Positions 22,851 to 34,306 are shown, counted from the stretch's first letter. The stretch: DNA of 64,000 bases from Drosophila miranda (GCF_003369915.1 NW_022881603.1:14295593-14359592), one strand, 5' to 3'. Translations and numbers: made by a program. The notes: generated by a model from the letters alone, not told the origin.

Positions 22851-23690
22851 TTTATAAGGACAATTTGTATAATGCCAAGCGCTGGCTGGCCAAGTCGGGC
22901 CAAGCCACACTTAATTGTAATTCCGAATATTTGTAAAAGGCCGTGCGATTCTCATAACGATAAACCATAAACATGTATAGTAATAATATACATATAACCA
23001 CAGATACTATACTATAAATGCATATATCCCTATATACATACGTATACATACGAGTTGTATATACATATGTGGACAACCCTTTGTGCTCTGTGCGTTGTTT
23101 AATAGTTCTTAGGTACGCGTGAAATGCACGTGTTAACTTGATACCCTCAGTGCAAGCTAAAGTCCCTTACAATTATTTTCCTAGAATTTTAACCTTGTTT
23201 TAAAGTTGGCTTGAACATTTTTTGATTTGCCGCACAGCGGATTCCAGAGAACGGCTATCCCCTATCATACCGTTACCACCTCACCCACTGTTTACACTAG
23301 TTTCGATTTCTGGAATGCGGTGAGATTTTGTTGGAGAGATTTGCTCAACAGAGTCTAGTCGGTATGGATAATGGTTTTGATGCGGAGTTTCTTATAAATG
23401 TGTAGTCAATGGGCAGTCTAGTCCGTTTAGTCAATGGGCAGCCGCAGCCGCCAGTCAAGGTCAGTAGCGTTGTTGGTACAATAAATAGCAGACAAAGAGG
23501 CACAAGAAACAAAAACAAACAAAAAAGCGTATGAATAAAAGATTAGTTATGCAAAATGCAAACAAAAAGGTGTATAACAAATTACGATGTATTGGAAAGA
23601 AAATAAAAAAATAAATTATACTAAAAATGCATTTAAATTTACGATTCTGGACTTGAGAATCTTGAGAAACAAAATATTGAGAATCTCATC
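22851..23690. other. Spacer between naus and Nup75
   Basis: ATACATA-type microsatellite (about 22980-23065), a tandem GTCAATGGGCAG duplication (23404-23445) and A-rich polyadenylation-like sequence (23530-23630). No gene. Confidence 0.45.
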
Positions 23691-23696
23691 TATATT

Positions 23697-25898
23697 TTCC
23701 GCGCGATAATCCTTGAACACGGTCTATGCATTTTTCTGTTGGTTTAAAAGAATACATTAAAATTTGCATACAATTTGTTGGGGTCTGCTTTGGACAACAA
23801 ACGTTTCCTAATTTGTCCGTGTTACGCTCTATAATGGGCACCAACTCCGTTTCCAAATGATGAAGAATCGCTACAGTTTCATTTGAGGATCCTTTGACTC
23901 CAGCAGTGGCACTGTGTCAAAGAGCAAAGAGGGCCAGAAGCTGGTGTGGGGGAAAAACATTTACATTGCATGGATCGGATCTCTTTCAAATTAAACACTT
24001 ACTAATCTGGAGTTATTTTGGAGTTCAATAGATTGACCAGTAGGCCGACCGCAGACAGAAAGTCACGGTTGCGATATAGCTCGTAGAACTCAAAGTACTT
24101 GGAGAGGAAAACTAGTCGCGGCGAGATGAACATGCGACTTTTAATGTGGGCAATGACATCCGGACAAAGCATATTGCCCGTCTGAGAATAATTCTATAAC
24201 GACGGGTAAAAGAATTTGATTAATGCTTATGATTTTGGATATATGGCGTCACCTTCAATATAAAGTCAGCTATTCCCGTGACCAACAGCACATCCTTAGA
24301 CCGTATGCCCCATTCTAATGCGTTGCCATAGCGCTCATTATCGAATGATTGCCTGGACAGAACTTTGCATATCTCCTGCTCCACAACAATCAGGCCCCGC
24401 TTCCTGGTTACGCTCATGAGCTTAAGGGCATGCCGGTCGCTACGCAGCGATATGCGTGGCAGAAGTAGCTCCATGGCCGCTTTACCTTCCTGCTTGCAAC
24501 AGTCCAAATAATCAATTCCCAGCTGCCATAGGCTCCGTGTGCTCATCAAATAGCTGCCATACTCGTATATAATAGAGTGGCGCAGTGCCGGAAGATCACT
24601 AAAAATGTATGATAAATCGTTAACAAAGAAAAACGAACAACTTAAAAATGAAATCATCTTACATGTTGTTTTGCTCAAAATAGCCCTTTAACTCTCCGGA
24701 ATGATAGATCAAATCAATAATATGTGTGGTTAGCCAATTGGTGTCGTTGATCCTCTGGGTATCATAAATAAAGAGCCTTAGATCATGCTCCATGAGCTGC
24801 GAGATCATTCGGGCCATGTTGTTCAACTGGCTGCAGGGCCGGAGAAGTGTCCACCGATTCAACCAATTGGCGGCAGCAATTTTCATCTCAAAAGGCTTGC
24901 AGGTGGGTTTGGTGTAGAGCAGGTAGCCAGGTAGGAACTCGTACCATTCGTTTGACTCCTGGATGCCGGCATCCCAGTGCTCATTGCTGCCTGTGACAAG
25001 CTGAAGGATCTGCTCGAGCTCTGGCTCAGACCCAAATGTATTTGCCCGGATCCTACGCTCCGCATCCACATGCCAATGCTCCCATTGCGAGTTGAACTTC
25101 TTCAGTGGAAATCCTTCTTTATAGACGGGCATGGATGCAAGTATCAGTTTTGCTGCCTTGAAAGCTGGTTGGTTAGCCTTGCGATGCTGGCGAAGTATGG
25201 CACGTGTGACGTCCAGGGCGCCAACCATGACTAGAGACTTTAGAACGTTCCAATAATCATCATTCTCACTGGCCTCTTCAGCCATCAGTAGAAAATCGGT
25301 GGCTCGATCCTCGATTTGCGGTGCATAAAAACGTGCCCAGTCGAGCAGCTGGGGAACAATAAGTTGACTTTGCTGCATGTAGAGAATCTCGAAGAGATGC
25401 CAGAAGCACTCTGCCGCATAGAAGACAATGACGGTTTCGCTAATGCGTTGCTGACGCTCTTCATCCATCTGTACCTCTGGCGACTTTTTAGCATGCTCCA
25501 GCCTCTCAAGGCTGGCCCGCACTACACTGCGATAGGTGTGTGAAATTCTCAGAATTCTGCCCTTGGAGCCCTCTGACCCAATTCTTGCAACGTTGCAAAG
25601 GTAATGTTCGACTCGGCAAGCAGACTTCGCAGTACAAGCTCGTCGAACAGTGTAGTCTCCTGAGCCAGATAGATGAGCACGGGATCCTGGCCAGCTGTTT
25701 CGCTGGGGACATCTCTTGAATTCCACTTGACGTGACGGTAGGCACTCAGCGCTATTTTAGAACCCGGCACAAAAACGCCGGTGAGTGTGTTTCCAAAGCG
25801 GGTGGCCAGGGCGTCGCCAAGCTCCTAAAACGGTTCGTTATCATAACAGTATATCATACAAAACTACTCACAAAAGTGGATACTGTGTTATCATTCAT
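23697..25898 (-). pseudogene. Nup75: Nup75 (Nup85 family) with two apparent frameshifts
   Basis: Minus-strand exons: 25872-25898 (MNDNTVSTF), 24663-25824, 24253-24598, 24003-24193 and a last exon from 23940. Splice sites are sound. The translation is Nup85/Nup75 (e.g. RILRISHTYRSVVRASLE, FARFYAPQIED-like helices), an alpha-solenoid of the Nup107-160 Y complex. Exon 2 changes frame at about 25570: the N-terminal frame stops at 25549 while the downstream frame carries the rest of the protein, best explained by loss of one base. In the last exon the splice-defined frame stops at 23871, but conserved-looking sequence (ETVAILHHLETELVPII) continues in another frame to about 23697. If both are real, only about 85 N-terminal residues would be correct. 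Sequencing errors could mimic this. Confidence 0.8.
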
Positions 25899-25899
25899 T

Positions 25900-26267
25900 T
25901 TAATTCTCCTTTAATAAAATAAAAAATGCACAGAAAAGTAGCGCAACTCGCTACAAGTGTGGGCAACGCACGATTTATATATATTTTTAGGTATTTTTTA
26001 ACGCTTAAAGCAGTGCTCGAAAACAACTCGGATCTACGGTTGCAAAACAATTGTATCGAAAAAAAGTTAAATAATTTTAAAAAGGAGTAAAAGTTATCTA
26101 TAAAGTTTAAAACTGTCTCAACGAAGTTGTGTAGGTTATGTATTGGAATCGAGATATATATACAGGAATCTAATTAAATGTATTAATAGGTAAAAAACAA
26201 ATCAAAATTAGAATCCTAATTTTAACATAAATTAATTTGAATTAATTAAATGTGTAGTTATCGTGTA
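25900..26267. other. Nup75 upstream region
   Basis: AT-rich noncoding sequence, probably promoter and 5' UTR of Nup75. No clear core motif. Confidence 0.4.
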
Positions 26268-26400
26268 GTTAAAAAGGATGAAGAGGATGGATCTACGAGA
26301 AGAATTTACAATCGTTAATATATTCCGCCATTTACCTCAAGTAGTTTAACTATTGAAATATAGGGGGCTTAAGTGGGCTAAGTTCGGTTCTTCATCATAC
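26268..26400 (-). repeat. Promoter-linked dispersed repeat, copy 4
   Basis: The reverse complement contains TTAGCCCACTTAAG, TACTTGAGGTAAAT and GATTGTAAATTCTTCTCGTAGATCC, matching copy 3 almost word for word and copies 1-2 in order. It lies upstream of Nup75 and 110 bp left of the Osvaldo-like element. Confidence 0.6.
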
Positions 26401-26508
26401 GAGACGCAAAAACCAATCAAAGTCAAGTATTTAATAAGCCAGTGATTGATTATTCGGATAAAATTATGTGGGCAGGCCTATGTACTATCTAGCTAATAAT
26501 ATTCCACG

Positions 26509-27740
26509 TGTTGCATGCGAAGATATCGATAGGTGATACCCCATAGAAGCGGTGAGGAGGAAAGAAGTTTGGACAGAGTGGCAAGGCCAAAATTTAAGGG
26601 GAAAAGGTTAGCGAAGAGTGGCGCCACCTGGTCCTGGAGAGTGAGAGTTCCGCGCGCTCTCCGGAGCCGTTATGAGAGAAGATATCCGATCTCATCCCAT
26701 AACGGAGTCCCGAAGCCAATTCACCCATACCCCAAAGAAAAGAGAGCCGCCAGCAGCCCGAATCAGGCCATGCCCTTGAACCTAGTTCAAGGGCGATAGA
26801 AGAGAGAGCGATGGGGATCAGCGGCCCGGGAGCATTAAACAGAGCAGCTAAGCCAAGAGGGGGTTCAGAGAGAAAGAAATTCCCGCAACGGAGGAGCATG
26901 CGCGCCGGACATAGTGATCTAGTGATTTTTTTCGTTCTGAAAGAAAAAGGGATCCAGATCAGTGAGAGACCAGGAACCAGGACTAGCGGGACGGGAAAGA
27001 GACCCAAGAAGCATAAGAGGAATAGGTCACAGCTCCGCCATCCTGGCTTGGTTTTGCTGGGCTCGAAGACACAATCCTGGCCACGTAGAGCGGGTCCCTC
27101 GCCCATTTAGGGAGAGGAAAAAAGCATCAATTAACTTATTTACTCCCATTATTTATTTTTGTTAGACGTCTCCATTTATATGTATATGTTAATCCCCTAA
27201 TTTAAGTCCGTCCATATTATATCTATATGTAACTTATTTATATTTATTATATTAATTATTTCTATTTATCTATTTATTTATTAACCGCCCGTAGTGATAA
27301 GATGAGGGGGTATGAATAGGCAGGCTTAGTGTAGCGATGATACCGTGTAAAAGTAGGAAATTGAAGTGAAAATTATAACGAAGAAAATGAATTGCTAAGC
27401 GTTTCATATGGGGGGAAGAGGAGCCACAGCAACGAGAGGGTAAGGCATGGCAGGGAGATCCAAAACGTTGTTATTGAGATCTCAGGTAGGGAGGGTACGT
27501 CAGGGATAAAAACATCGACACCTCGACCTAGTCCACGTCTGTGTTGAAGGAAGTTACTGTAATGTTGTTTGTCGAGTAGAGTCCGTTTGCAGTTTTTTTT
27601 GTCGGTTACTTTTGTTGTTTCAATTTGTTCGAGATGTCCAATTAGTTGGTATATTGTGCGACCTGAGGGCTTGGGAAGTACCCAGCCCTGGGATGACTGG
27701 CTAGCCGGCCTTGCCCCGAAGAAAACAAAGGTTCGTAACA
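26509..27740 (+). repeat. 5' LTR (1232 bp) of Osvaldo-like element
   Basis: Starts TGTTGCATGCGAAG and ends GTTCGTAACA (TG...CA). Nearly identical to 32921-34163. A DRE-like TATCGATA lies 15 bp from its start. The long frames inside are not genes. Confidence 0.93.
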
Positions 27741-27744
27741 ATAA

Positions 27745-27760
27745 TGGCGCCCAATCTGAG
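27745..27760 (+). other. Primer-binding site, tRNA-Lys type
   Basis: TGGCGCCCAA begins 4 bp after the LTR, complementary to the tRNA-Lys 3' end as in gypsy and Osvaldo. Confidence 0.8.
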
Positions 27761-28706
27761 ACAGGGAAGTGGACTCGCAGTCCTGGCTATACCATCAAAG
27801 AGGGAGAGTACGGATGCGAATCACACAGACGTCGAAGAAAGTATAAATATCCAGCAGAGAAGATAGATCTCGAGTGGTATTTTGCAATCTGGGGTCCATC
27901 GGTGTTCCGGTGGCCTGTGAGGGACTCGACGAGTTGGCTCACAGAAGCACGGCGCTGAGGGATCTGAGGATGCAAAGAAAAACCACAAAGTAAAAAGTTT
28001 TTTTTGGTGTTTGATGATTCGGCACTTATCTGACAACGGGAAGCAGGAAATCTCAAGAGGGGCTTTGGTTTGGCACTGGCAGAGGAGAATCCACAAGCCA
28101 GTTAGCAACCAGCCCGGTGCCTGGTGTGCAAAATGAGAACCTGAAGAAGAAAAAAGAAATACCCGATGTTAGGATATGGCCAGAAAGATTTCTGTTTTTC
28201 GCTTCCCCTGCTTACCGCTGGATGCAGTCGGGAGGGGATTTTCTCAATGAGATTTTTTTTCTGAGTGGCCCGTGGGGACAGAAGTCGGCCACGCGTTGCG
28301 CTCGGAGCAGCTACAACATCCCGCAACGAACATTCAGTAGGGAAGTAGGCGGAAACAGCGACTGTAGGGAAGTGAGCGCCCTTGACTCTTAATCTTCCAA
28401 AGAAAGTTAAGATTAGTCAACAGCGTTCGCAAAGTTCTAGACGTTGGACAGGAAAAGACGTAGAACACCATGTGCGGAGTTGGTCCTAGTAGTAGTTGTG
28501 GTTCCTTTCCCCCTTATTATTGTTTTGCCGTATTAAGTGTTTTTGTGCTGAAGATCAGTGAGCTAGCGTTATAGGTAGTGTTTATGCGATTGTTCTGAAA
28601 GAAAAATAGATAATTGTAGTGAATAAAAAGATAAGTAGGATAGTTCGAGGTAGGGAAATATAGGGCCAAGTTGAAGAGCGCGTACAACTTGCGGTCTAAA
28701 CAGAAA
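27761..28706 (+). other. Untranslated leader of Osvaldo-like element
   Basis: About 950 bp between the primer site and the first gag ATG, without a supported frame. Long leaders are common in this group. Confidence 0.5.
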
Positions 28707-30123
28707 ATGACCCGCAGGACTCCTCCACCAGGTAACCTCCAAGGACAGATGCAAGGCGGTGACACACAGGGCGCTGAGGGGCGTGGAGACGACAGCTGGA
28801 ATTTGCCAGGCCAATCCAACGCACTGCCCTCCGAGATTCTCTCAGGAGTAAATGTCGCCATAGCGCAAGCACAGGAGACGTGGAGAGGCAGGAGGAGATC
28901 CGTCGCGGCTTTATGGAGCTGATGGGGGCCATAACAGAGGTGATGGCGCCTCTGCGCCAGAACGTGGAATTGATCCAAGACCTGAGATTGGAAAGAGACC
29001 AGAATGAAATCAAGGATAATAATGGCGATCAGCAGCCTCTAGCTCACCTCAGGCAGAAGCCGAACACAGGGACCATTCCAAAAAGGTCCAAGGACGATGA
29101 CGCATGGAATTCCCAGTCGCCTCCAAGGAAGCCGGCGAGGTTGAGCCAGAACTGGCGCCGAGGAATAGGCGATGCGGACCTGGATCCAGGTGCTGGAAGG
29201 CAGAGACGGGAGACATCAGGAGACGGCGGAGGTCCAACAGATCTGCCACCATTTGAAAGGAGAGATGATTGGAGAGGAGCGAGATGGGGACGCGTCGACA
29301 AATGGGAAATCCACTTCGACGGAGACCCAAATAAGATGACGGTGCAGGACTTCGTGTTCAGGGTCGAGTTCCTCCGTAGGCAGAACCGACGGTCGTGGGA
29401 CGAGGTCCTTGACAACTTTCACCATCTCGTCAAAGGACAAGAGGCGGAGTGGTATTGGCAATTTGTCCGAGAACGGCCTCCGGAAGTATGAGAGGATTTG
29501 AAGGACGAGTTGGTGTCCCGGTTCCGAGCAGTGGGTGGCGAGTTCGAGCGGCTACGCACCTTGCATGAGCGACGACAACAATCTGGCGAATCTGTGGAAG
29601 AGTACTTTAGAGCGATGCGCAGGCTGGCAGCTAGACTCACCACACCTTTGGTTGAGTCCGAAATGGTGCGAGTCTTGAAGAAGGGACTTGATGACGAGAT
29701 CGCCCGCTACGTTTACGCGATCCGAGTCCGAAACGTGGAGCAGCTGAGGGAAGAGTGCCTGGAAGAGTAGTACCACTTTCACGGACGCGAGCAGAAGTCG
29801 ACGTTCCGTCCTGCGCCGAAATTCCATTCAGCCGGGAAGCGAGTGGAGGAGCTAGAGCCGGAAACGGAGTTTCTGGATGAAGACGAAGCAAGGATAGTAG
29901 AAGAAACTCACCTGGCGAACAAACCCAGGCTGTGTTGCTGGAATTGCGGCCAGTTCGACCACGGGTTCCGGACTGCGTGGCGAAGGAACGTAAAATATTT
30001 TGTTACCGCTGCGGAAAGCCCGAAATGTTTACTCCAACGTGTCCAAATTGCTCGGGAAACGCACGATCGGGCATGATGAAAGCGGGAGATCAGCGCTCGG
30101 AACAGAAGCCCGCGAAGAAATGA
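28707..30123 (+). pseudogene. gag of Osvaldo-like element, disrupted
   Basis: Starts at ATG 28707 (MTRRTPPPGN). It changes frame near 28880, is cut by TGA at 29489 and TAG at 29768, and ends near 30121. The capsid-like centre includes WEIHFDGDPNKMTVQDFVFR and the LRxQ-type helices. The end carries a first knuckle CWNCGQFDH whose last Cys is lost, and a second zinc motif CYRCGKPEMFTPTCPNC (CX2CX9CX2C). No RING finger at the N terminus, unlike the element at 46445-51342. Confidence 0.8.
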
Positions 30124-30782
30124 ACGATGGTCCACTAATCAATATAGAAATTAAGAATAATAGCCCGAATAAATTTAATAAAAATAGTTTGAAGTTCATA
30201 CCGGCCGAAGGGCGGATAAGTAGATACATACAAATTCGAAACCAGATCTTTGATGACAGGCAGCTGGAGGGGATGCGCGGTGTCAGTCGTAGACTCCAAA
30301 AGGCCCGTTCCAGATTTAAGGAAAGGCGACAGACTCGCAAAGAGGTGGCCGAGGCAGTCAGACGAGGAGCAGGACGCGATCCCAGAGTATTTGCCGAAGT
30401 GCAGATAAGAGGACATCGGATTGCTGGACTCCTAGATACTGGTCAGATTGACATTTCCAGCGTCGATCTCAAATTCGCATTCTGGCAAATTAAATTGGAC
30501 CCAGAAAGCCGCAAGTGCACCGCATTTACCGTTGCAGGCCGTCCCCTGTATCAATTCGTGATGATGCCCTTCGGTCTGTGTAACGCTGCCCAGAGGTTAT
30601 GCAGATTGATACATAAGGTAATCCCGACTCAGCTCAGATCAAACGTTTTCGTTTATTTGGACGATCTTTTGGTGATAGCCCCGGATTTCCAGACGCATCT
30701 GCGATATCTGCGATTGGTGGCCCAGTGCCTGAAAAGAGCGAATTTGACGATAGGTCTAAAAAAAATCCAAATTCTGCTTTAA
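30120..30782 (+). pseudogene. Protease-RT junction with internal deletion
   Basis: A continuous frame passes from the protease active site GLLDTG directly into RT motif A (SSVDLKFAFWQIKL). The rest of the protease and the RT fingers, about 230 residues by comparison with the related Pol at 47207-49690, have been removed in frame at about 30442. Downstream RT motifs MPFGLCNAAQ and FVYLDDLLVI are present. The frame is lost at 30775-30782 by a one-base change before the RT thumb. Confidence 0.85.
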
Positions 30783-30828
30783 GTCGCTGAAATACCTGGG
30801 GTTTATCATCGGAGGCGGCACGCTGCAA

Positions 30829-32721
30829 ATGGATCCCGATAGGGTTGTGGCTATACAAAAGATCCCGAGCCCGAGTTCAGTAAAGGAGCTACGGAGCTTC
30901 ATAGGAACCGCAGGATGGTATAGGCGCTTCATCAAGGACTTCGCCACCATCGCGGTACCGTTAACAGATGCTCTGAAGAATCATCCGCGCGGGAAGTTTT
31001 CCTTGCCAACGGAAGCGAGGGCGGCCATAGAATCCCTGAAGAAGGCACTCACCACGGCTTCTGTATTAGTCCATGCGGACTTTAAACGCCATTTCTACAT
31101 CCAGTGCGACGCCTCAAATTTTGGAGTGGGAGCAGTGCTTTTTCAGCTGGATGATGACAAAGCAGAGCGCCCAGTGGCATTCTTTTCTTCCAAGCTAAAC
31201 AAACATCAAATAAGTTATTCGGTAACGGAGAAAGAATGCTTAGCTGCGGTATTGGCGATTGAAAGATTCAGGCCATATGTGGAATTGATGCCGTTCACGG
31301 TAATCACTGACCACGCCAGCCTTAAATGGCTAATGTCACTCAAGGACCTGAATGGGCGTCTAGCGAGATGGTCATTGCGGCTGCAGAGGTTCGACTTTGA
31401 GATCGAACACCGCAAGGGAGTCGAAAATATAGTGGCGGATACACTATCGCGCTGCATCGAGGAGGTGGTTCTAGACCCAACGGAAATCCTCGGATTTCAG
31501 ACGACGGAACTCAAATCAACGGAATACCAGGAGTTGAAAGGAGAAGTCTGCAGGAACAAAGAATTATTGCCTGACCTGCGAATAGACGGGGACCTGGTAT
31601 TCAAGCGAATGGGCTTCGCGCAAATCGACGACCAAGTGGGAGGTTCCATGTGGAAATTATGGATTCCCGCGTCATTGACGAAAACCCTCATCGCGAAGGC
31701 CCACGAAGACCACACAGCTGGACACGGTGGAATGAAGAAGACCTTGCATAGGTTAAAAAGGCACTACTACTGGCCGGCGATGACGGCACAAGTGCGGGAA
31801 TACGTCCGAAGCTGCACCGAATGCAAGGAATCCAAAGCTCCCAATTACCGTAGCCAAGTCGGGATCGGTCAGGAAGTGGTCACGGAGAGGCCATTCAAAA
31901 AGATCTACATAGACTTCCTGGGAAAGTATCCCAGGTCAAAAAGGGGACAGGCCTGGATTTTCGTCGTCGTAGACCACTTTTCAAAATTTACCTTCTTGAA
32001 GGCGATGAGAGAGGCGACCGCTGCGAACGTCGTTCAATTCCTGGTGCAAGAGGTATTCTACAAATTCGGGGTGCCAGAGGTGATCCACTCCGACAACGGA
32101 AAGCAGTTCCTATCGAAGGCGTTCATGGACATGGTCAGCGGCTTCGGGATCCGACACATGCGCACAGCAGTCTACACGCCGCAAAGCAATGCAGCCGAGA
32201 GAGTAAATCGGACGATACTCGCAGCAATAAGGACGTATTTGGCAAAGGATCACAGAGACTGGGACATCTACCTACCGGAGATCGAAGTTTCAATCCGTGA
32301 CTCGGTGCACGAAGCCACAGGCGTAACGCCGTTTTTCGCTGTATTTGGACAACAGATGTTTCTGAATGGGAACTGCTATAAGCTGGCGAGGAAGCTGCAG
32401 TCTTTGACGGAACATGAAGTGCACGCGTTAGATCCCGCGGATAAGCGACACCTCATTCGCGAGCAAATTAAACGCAGCCTACACCAAGCGTATGAGCGGA
32501 GCAGCCAGCGATACAACAAACGGGCCCGAGTCTTTTTCGCCAGACCTGGCCAAGAAGTCTACAGGCGCAACTTCACCCTCAGCGACTTTGGCAAAAGCTA
32601 CAACGCCAAGTTCGCCCGGAAATTCCTAAAATGCAGAGTCGTACGTCCAGTAGGGAATAACGCCTACGAGCTGGAGGATCTGTCGGTGGGGATTTTTCAC
32701 GCCAAAGACCTAAAATTGTAG
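30829..32721 (+). CDS. Pol C-terminus: RT thumb, RNase H, integrase
   Basis: 630-residue open frame. RT connection (SVKELRSFIGTAGWYRRFIK), RNase H (QCDASNFGVGAVL, SVTEKECLAAVLAIE, TDHASLKWL), the integrase HHCC zinc domain (HEDHTAGH ... CTECKESK), and a complete DDE core: D in YIDFLGKYP, D in VIHSDNGKQF, E in SNAAERVNRT. The C-terminal DNA-binding segment ends in GIFHAKDLKL. All catalytic residues are retained even though the upstream part of Pol is broken. Confidence 0.9.
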   Translation: MDPDRVVAIQKIPSPSSVKELRSFIGTAGWYRRFIKDFATIAVPLTDALKNHPRGKFSLPTEARAAIESLKKALTTASVLVHADFKRHFYIQCDASNFGVGAVLFQLDDDKAERPVAFFSSKLNKHQISYSVTEKECLAAVLAIERFRPYVELMPFTVITDHASLKWLMSLKDLNGRLARWSLRLQRFDFEIEHRKGVENIVADTLSRCIEEVVLDPTEILGFQTTELKSTEYQELKGEVCRNKELLPDLRIDGDLVFKRMGFAQIDDQVGGSMWKLWIPASLTKTLIAKAHEDHTAGHGGMKKTLHRLKRHYYWPAMTAQVREYVRSCTECKESKAPNYRSQVGIGQEVVTERPFKKIYIDFLGKYPRSKRGQAWIFVVVDHFSKFTFLKAMREATAANVVQFLVQEVFYKFGVPEVIHSDNGKQFLSKAFMDMVSGFGIRHMRTAVYTPQSNAAERVNRTILAAIRTYLAKDHRDWDIYLPEIEVSIRDSVHEATGVTPFFAVFGQQMFLNGNCYKLARKLQSLTEHEVHALDPADKRHLIREQIKRSLHQAYERSSQRYNKRARVFFARPGQEVYRRNFTLSDFGKSYNAKFARKFLKCRVVRPVGNNAYELEDLSVGIFHAKDLKL

Positions 32722-32920
32722 CGAAAACTTCAGACTGAGTCAGAAACAAGGGAAACGCACTCACGTAGGGAATATCCGATCAGTGGGTGTAAGCCTACGT
32801 TGGGCGCTGCAAGATCCTAGGCACCGTAATGTCCGGGAAGGCCAGCAGTTTTAGGGAAAGGTGTAACTCTTCGATGTTTCAAATAATTCTCCGGCCATGG
32901 TCGCTCGAATTTTCGCTAGG

Positions 32921-34163
32921 TGTTGCATGCGAAGATATCGATAGATATCGACACCCCATAGAAGCGGTGAGGAGGAAAGAAGTTTGGACAGAGTGGCAAG
33001 GCCAAAATTTAAGGGGAAAAGGTTAGCGAAGAGTGGCGCTACCTGGTCCTGGAGAGTGAGAGTTCCGCGCGCTCTCCGGAGCCGTTATGAGAGAAGATAT
33101 CCGATCTCATCCCATAACGGAGTCCCGAAGCCAATTCACCCATACCCCAAAGAAAAGAGAGCCGCCAGCAGCCCGAATCAGGCCATGCCCTTGAACCTAG
33201 TTCAAGGGCGATAGAAGAGAGAGCGATGGGGATCAGCGGCCCGGGAGCATTAAACAGAGCAGCTAAGCCAAGAGGGGGTTCAGAGAGAAAGAAATTCCCG
33301 CAACGGAGGAGCATGCGCGCCGGACATAGTGATCTAGTGATTTTTTTCGTTCTGAAAGAAAAAGGGATCCAGATCAGTGAGAGACCAGGAACCAGGACTA
33401 GCGGGACGGGAAAGAGACCCAAGAAGCATAAGAGGAATAGGTCACAGCTCCGCCATCCTGGCTTGGTTTTGCTGGGCTCGAAGACACAATCCTGGCCACG
33501 TAGAGCGGGTCCCTCGCCCATTTAGGGAGAGGAAAAAAGCATCAATTAACTTATTTACTCCCATTATTTATTTTTGTTAGACGTCTCCATTTATATGTAT
33601 ATGTTAATCCCCTAATTTAAGTCCGTCCATATTATATCTATATGTAACTTATTTATATTTATTATATTAATTATTTCTATTTATCTATTTATTTATTAAC
33701 CGCCCGTAGTGATAAGATGAGGGGGGTATGAATAGGCAGGCTTAGTGTAGCGATGAAACCGTGTAAAAGTAGGAAATTGAAGTGAAAATTATAACGAAGA
33801 AAATGAATTGCTAAGCGTTTCATATGGGGGGAAGAGGAGCCACAGCAACGAGAGGGTAAGGCTGCTGCACATGGCAGGGAGATCCAAAACGTTGTTATTC
33901 AGATCTCAGGTAGGGATGGTACGTCAGGGGTAAAAACATCGACACCTCGACCTAGTCCACGTCTGTGTTGAAGGAAGTTACTGTAATGTTGTTTGTCGAG
34001 TAGAGTCCGTTTGCAGTTTTTTTGGCGGTTACTTTTGTTGTTTCAATTTGTTCGAGATGTCCAATTAGTTGGTATATTGTGCGACGTGAGGGCTTGGGAA
34101 GTACCCAGCCCTGGGATGACTGGCTAGCCGGCCTTGCCCCGAAGAAAACAAAGGTTCGTAACA
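32921..34163 (+). repeat. 3' LTR (1243 bp) of Osvaldo-like element
   Basis: Collinear with 26509-27740. Differences include a short duplication GATATCGACA near the start, an extra CTGCTGCACATG-type segment near 33865, and a few substitutions. Ends GTTCGTAACA followed by CACG. Confidence 0.93.
32922..32922 (+). other. 3' LTR start point
   Basis: The 3' LTR begins at 32921, about 200 bp after pol. 32722-32920 holds no env frame and no strong polypurine tract. Confidence 0.5.
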
Positions 34164-34204
34164 CACGGAATATCAAAATCGGGGAATATGTATAATAGAA
34201 CTTG

Positions 34205-34306
34205 AATTCGTCAGTATATTTACGGTATATTTTTAAAATGAGACGGTAGATTTTGGTATATTTCTGAGGGTCGGTATATTTTAACGATAATTCCACAGTC
34301 ACACTG
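34205..34306 (+). promoter_or_regulatory. GGTATATTT cluster plus Motif 1-like element
   Basis: Four GGTATATTT/AGTATATTT units (Ohler Motif 6-like) are followed by CAGTCACACTG at 34296-34306, one mismatch from Motif 1. It lies just upstream of the Tudor pseudogene start and probably represents its inherited promoter. Confidence 0.55.

Larger units (their letters stand above)
26505..34167 (+). mobile_element. Osvaldo-like Ty3/gypsy retrotransposon, full span with target duplication
   Basis: 7655-bp element (26509-34163) bounded by exact CACG duplications (26505-26508 and 34164-34167). Two long LTRs, a tRNA-Lys primer site, gag and pol in order. LTR length, primer and Pol type resemble Osvaldo/Ulysses of Drosophila. 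No env frame is present between pol and the 3' LTR. Gag has two stops and a frame change, and pol has an internal deletion, so this copy is defective although the integrase is intact. Confidence 0.9.

Noticed and set aside
26594..27110. Long frames in both LTRs of the Osvaldo-like element (e.g. 170 codons minus, 99 codons plus)
   Set aside because: They recur only because the LTR is duplicated at 33039-33525, and lie in LTR regulatory sequence with no start context or similarity.
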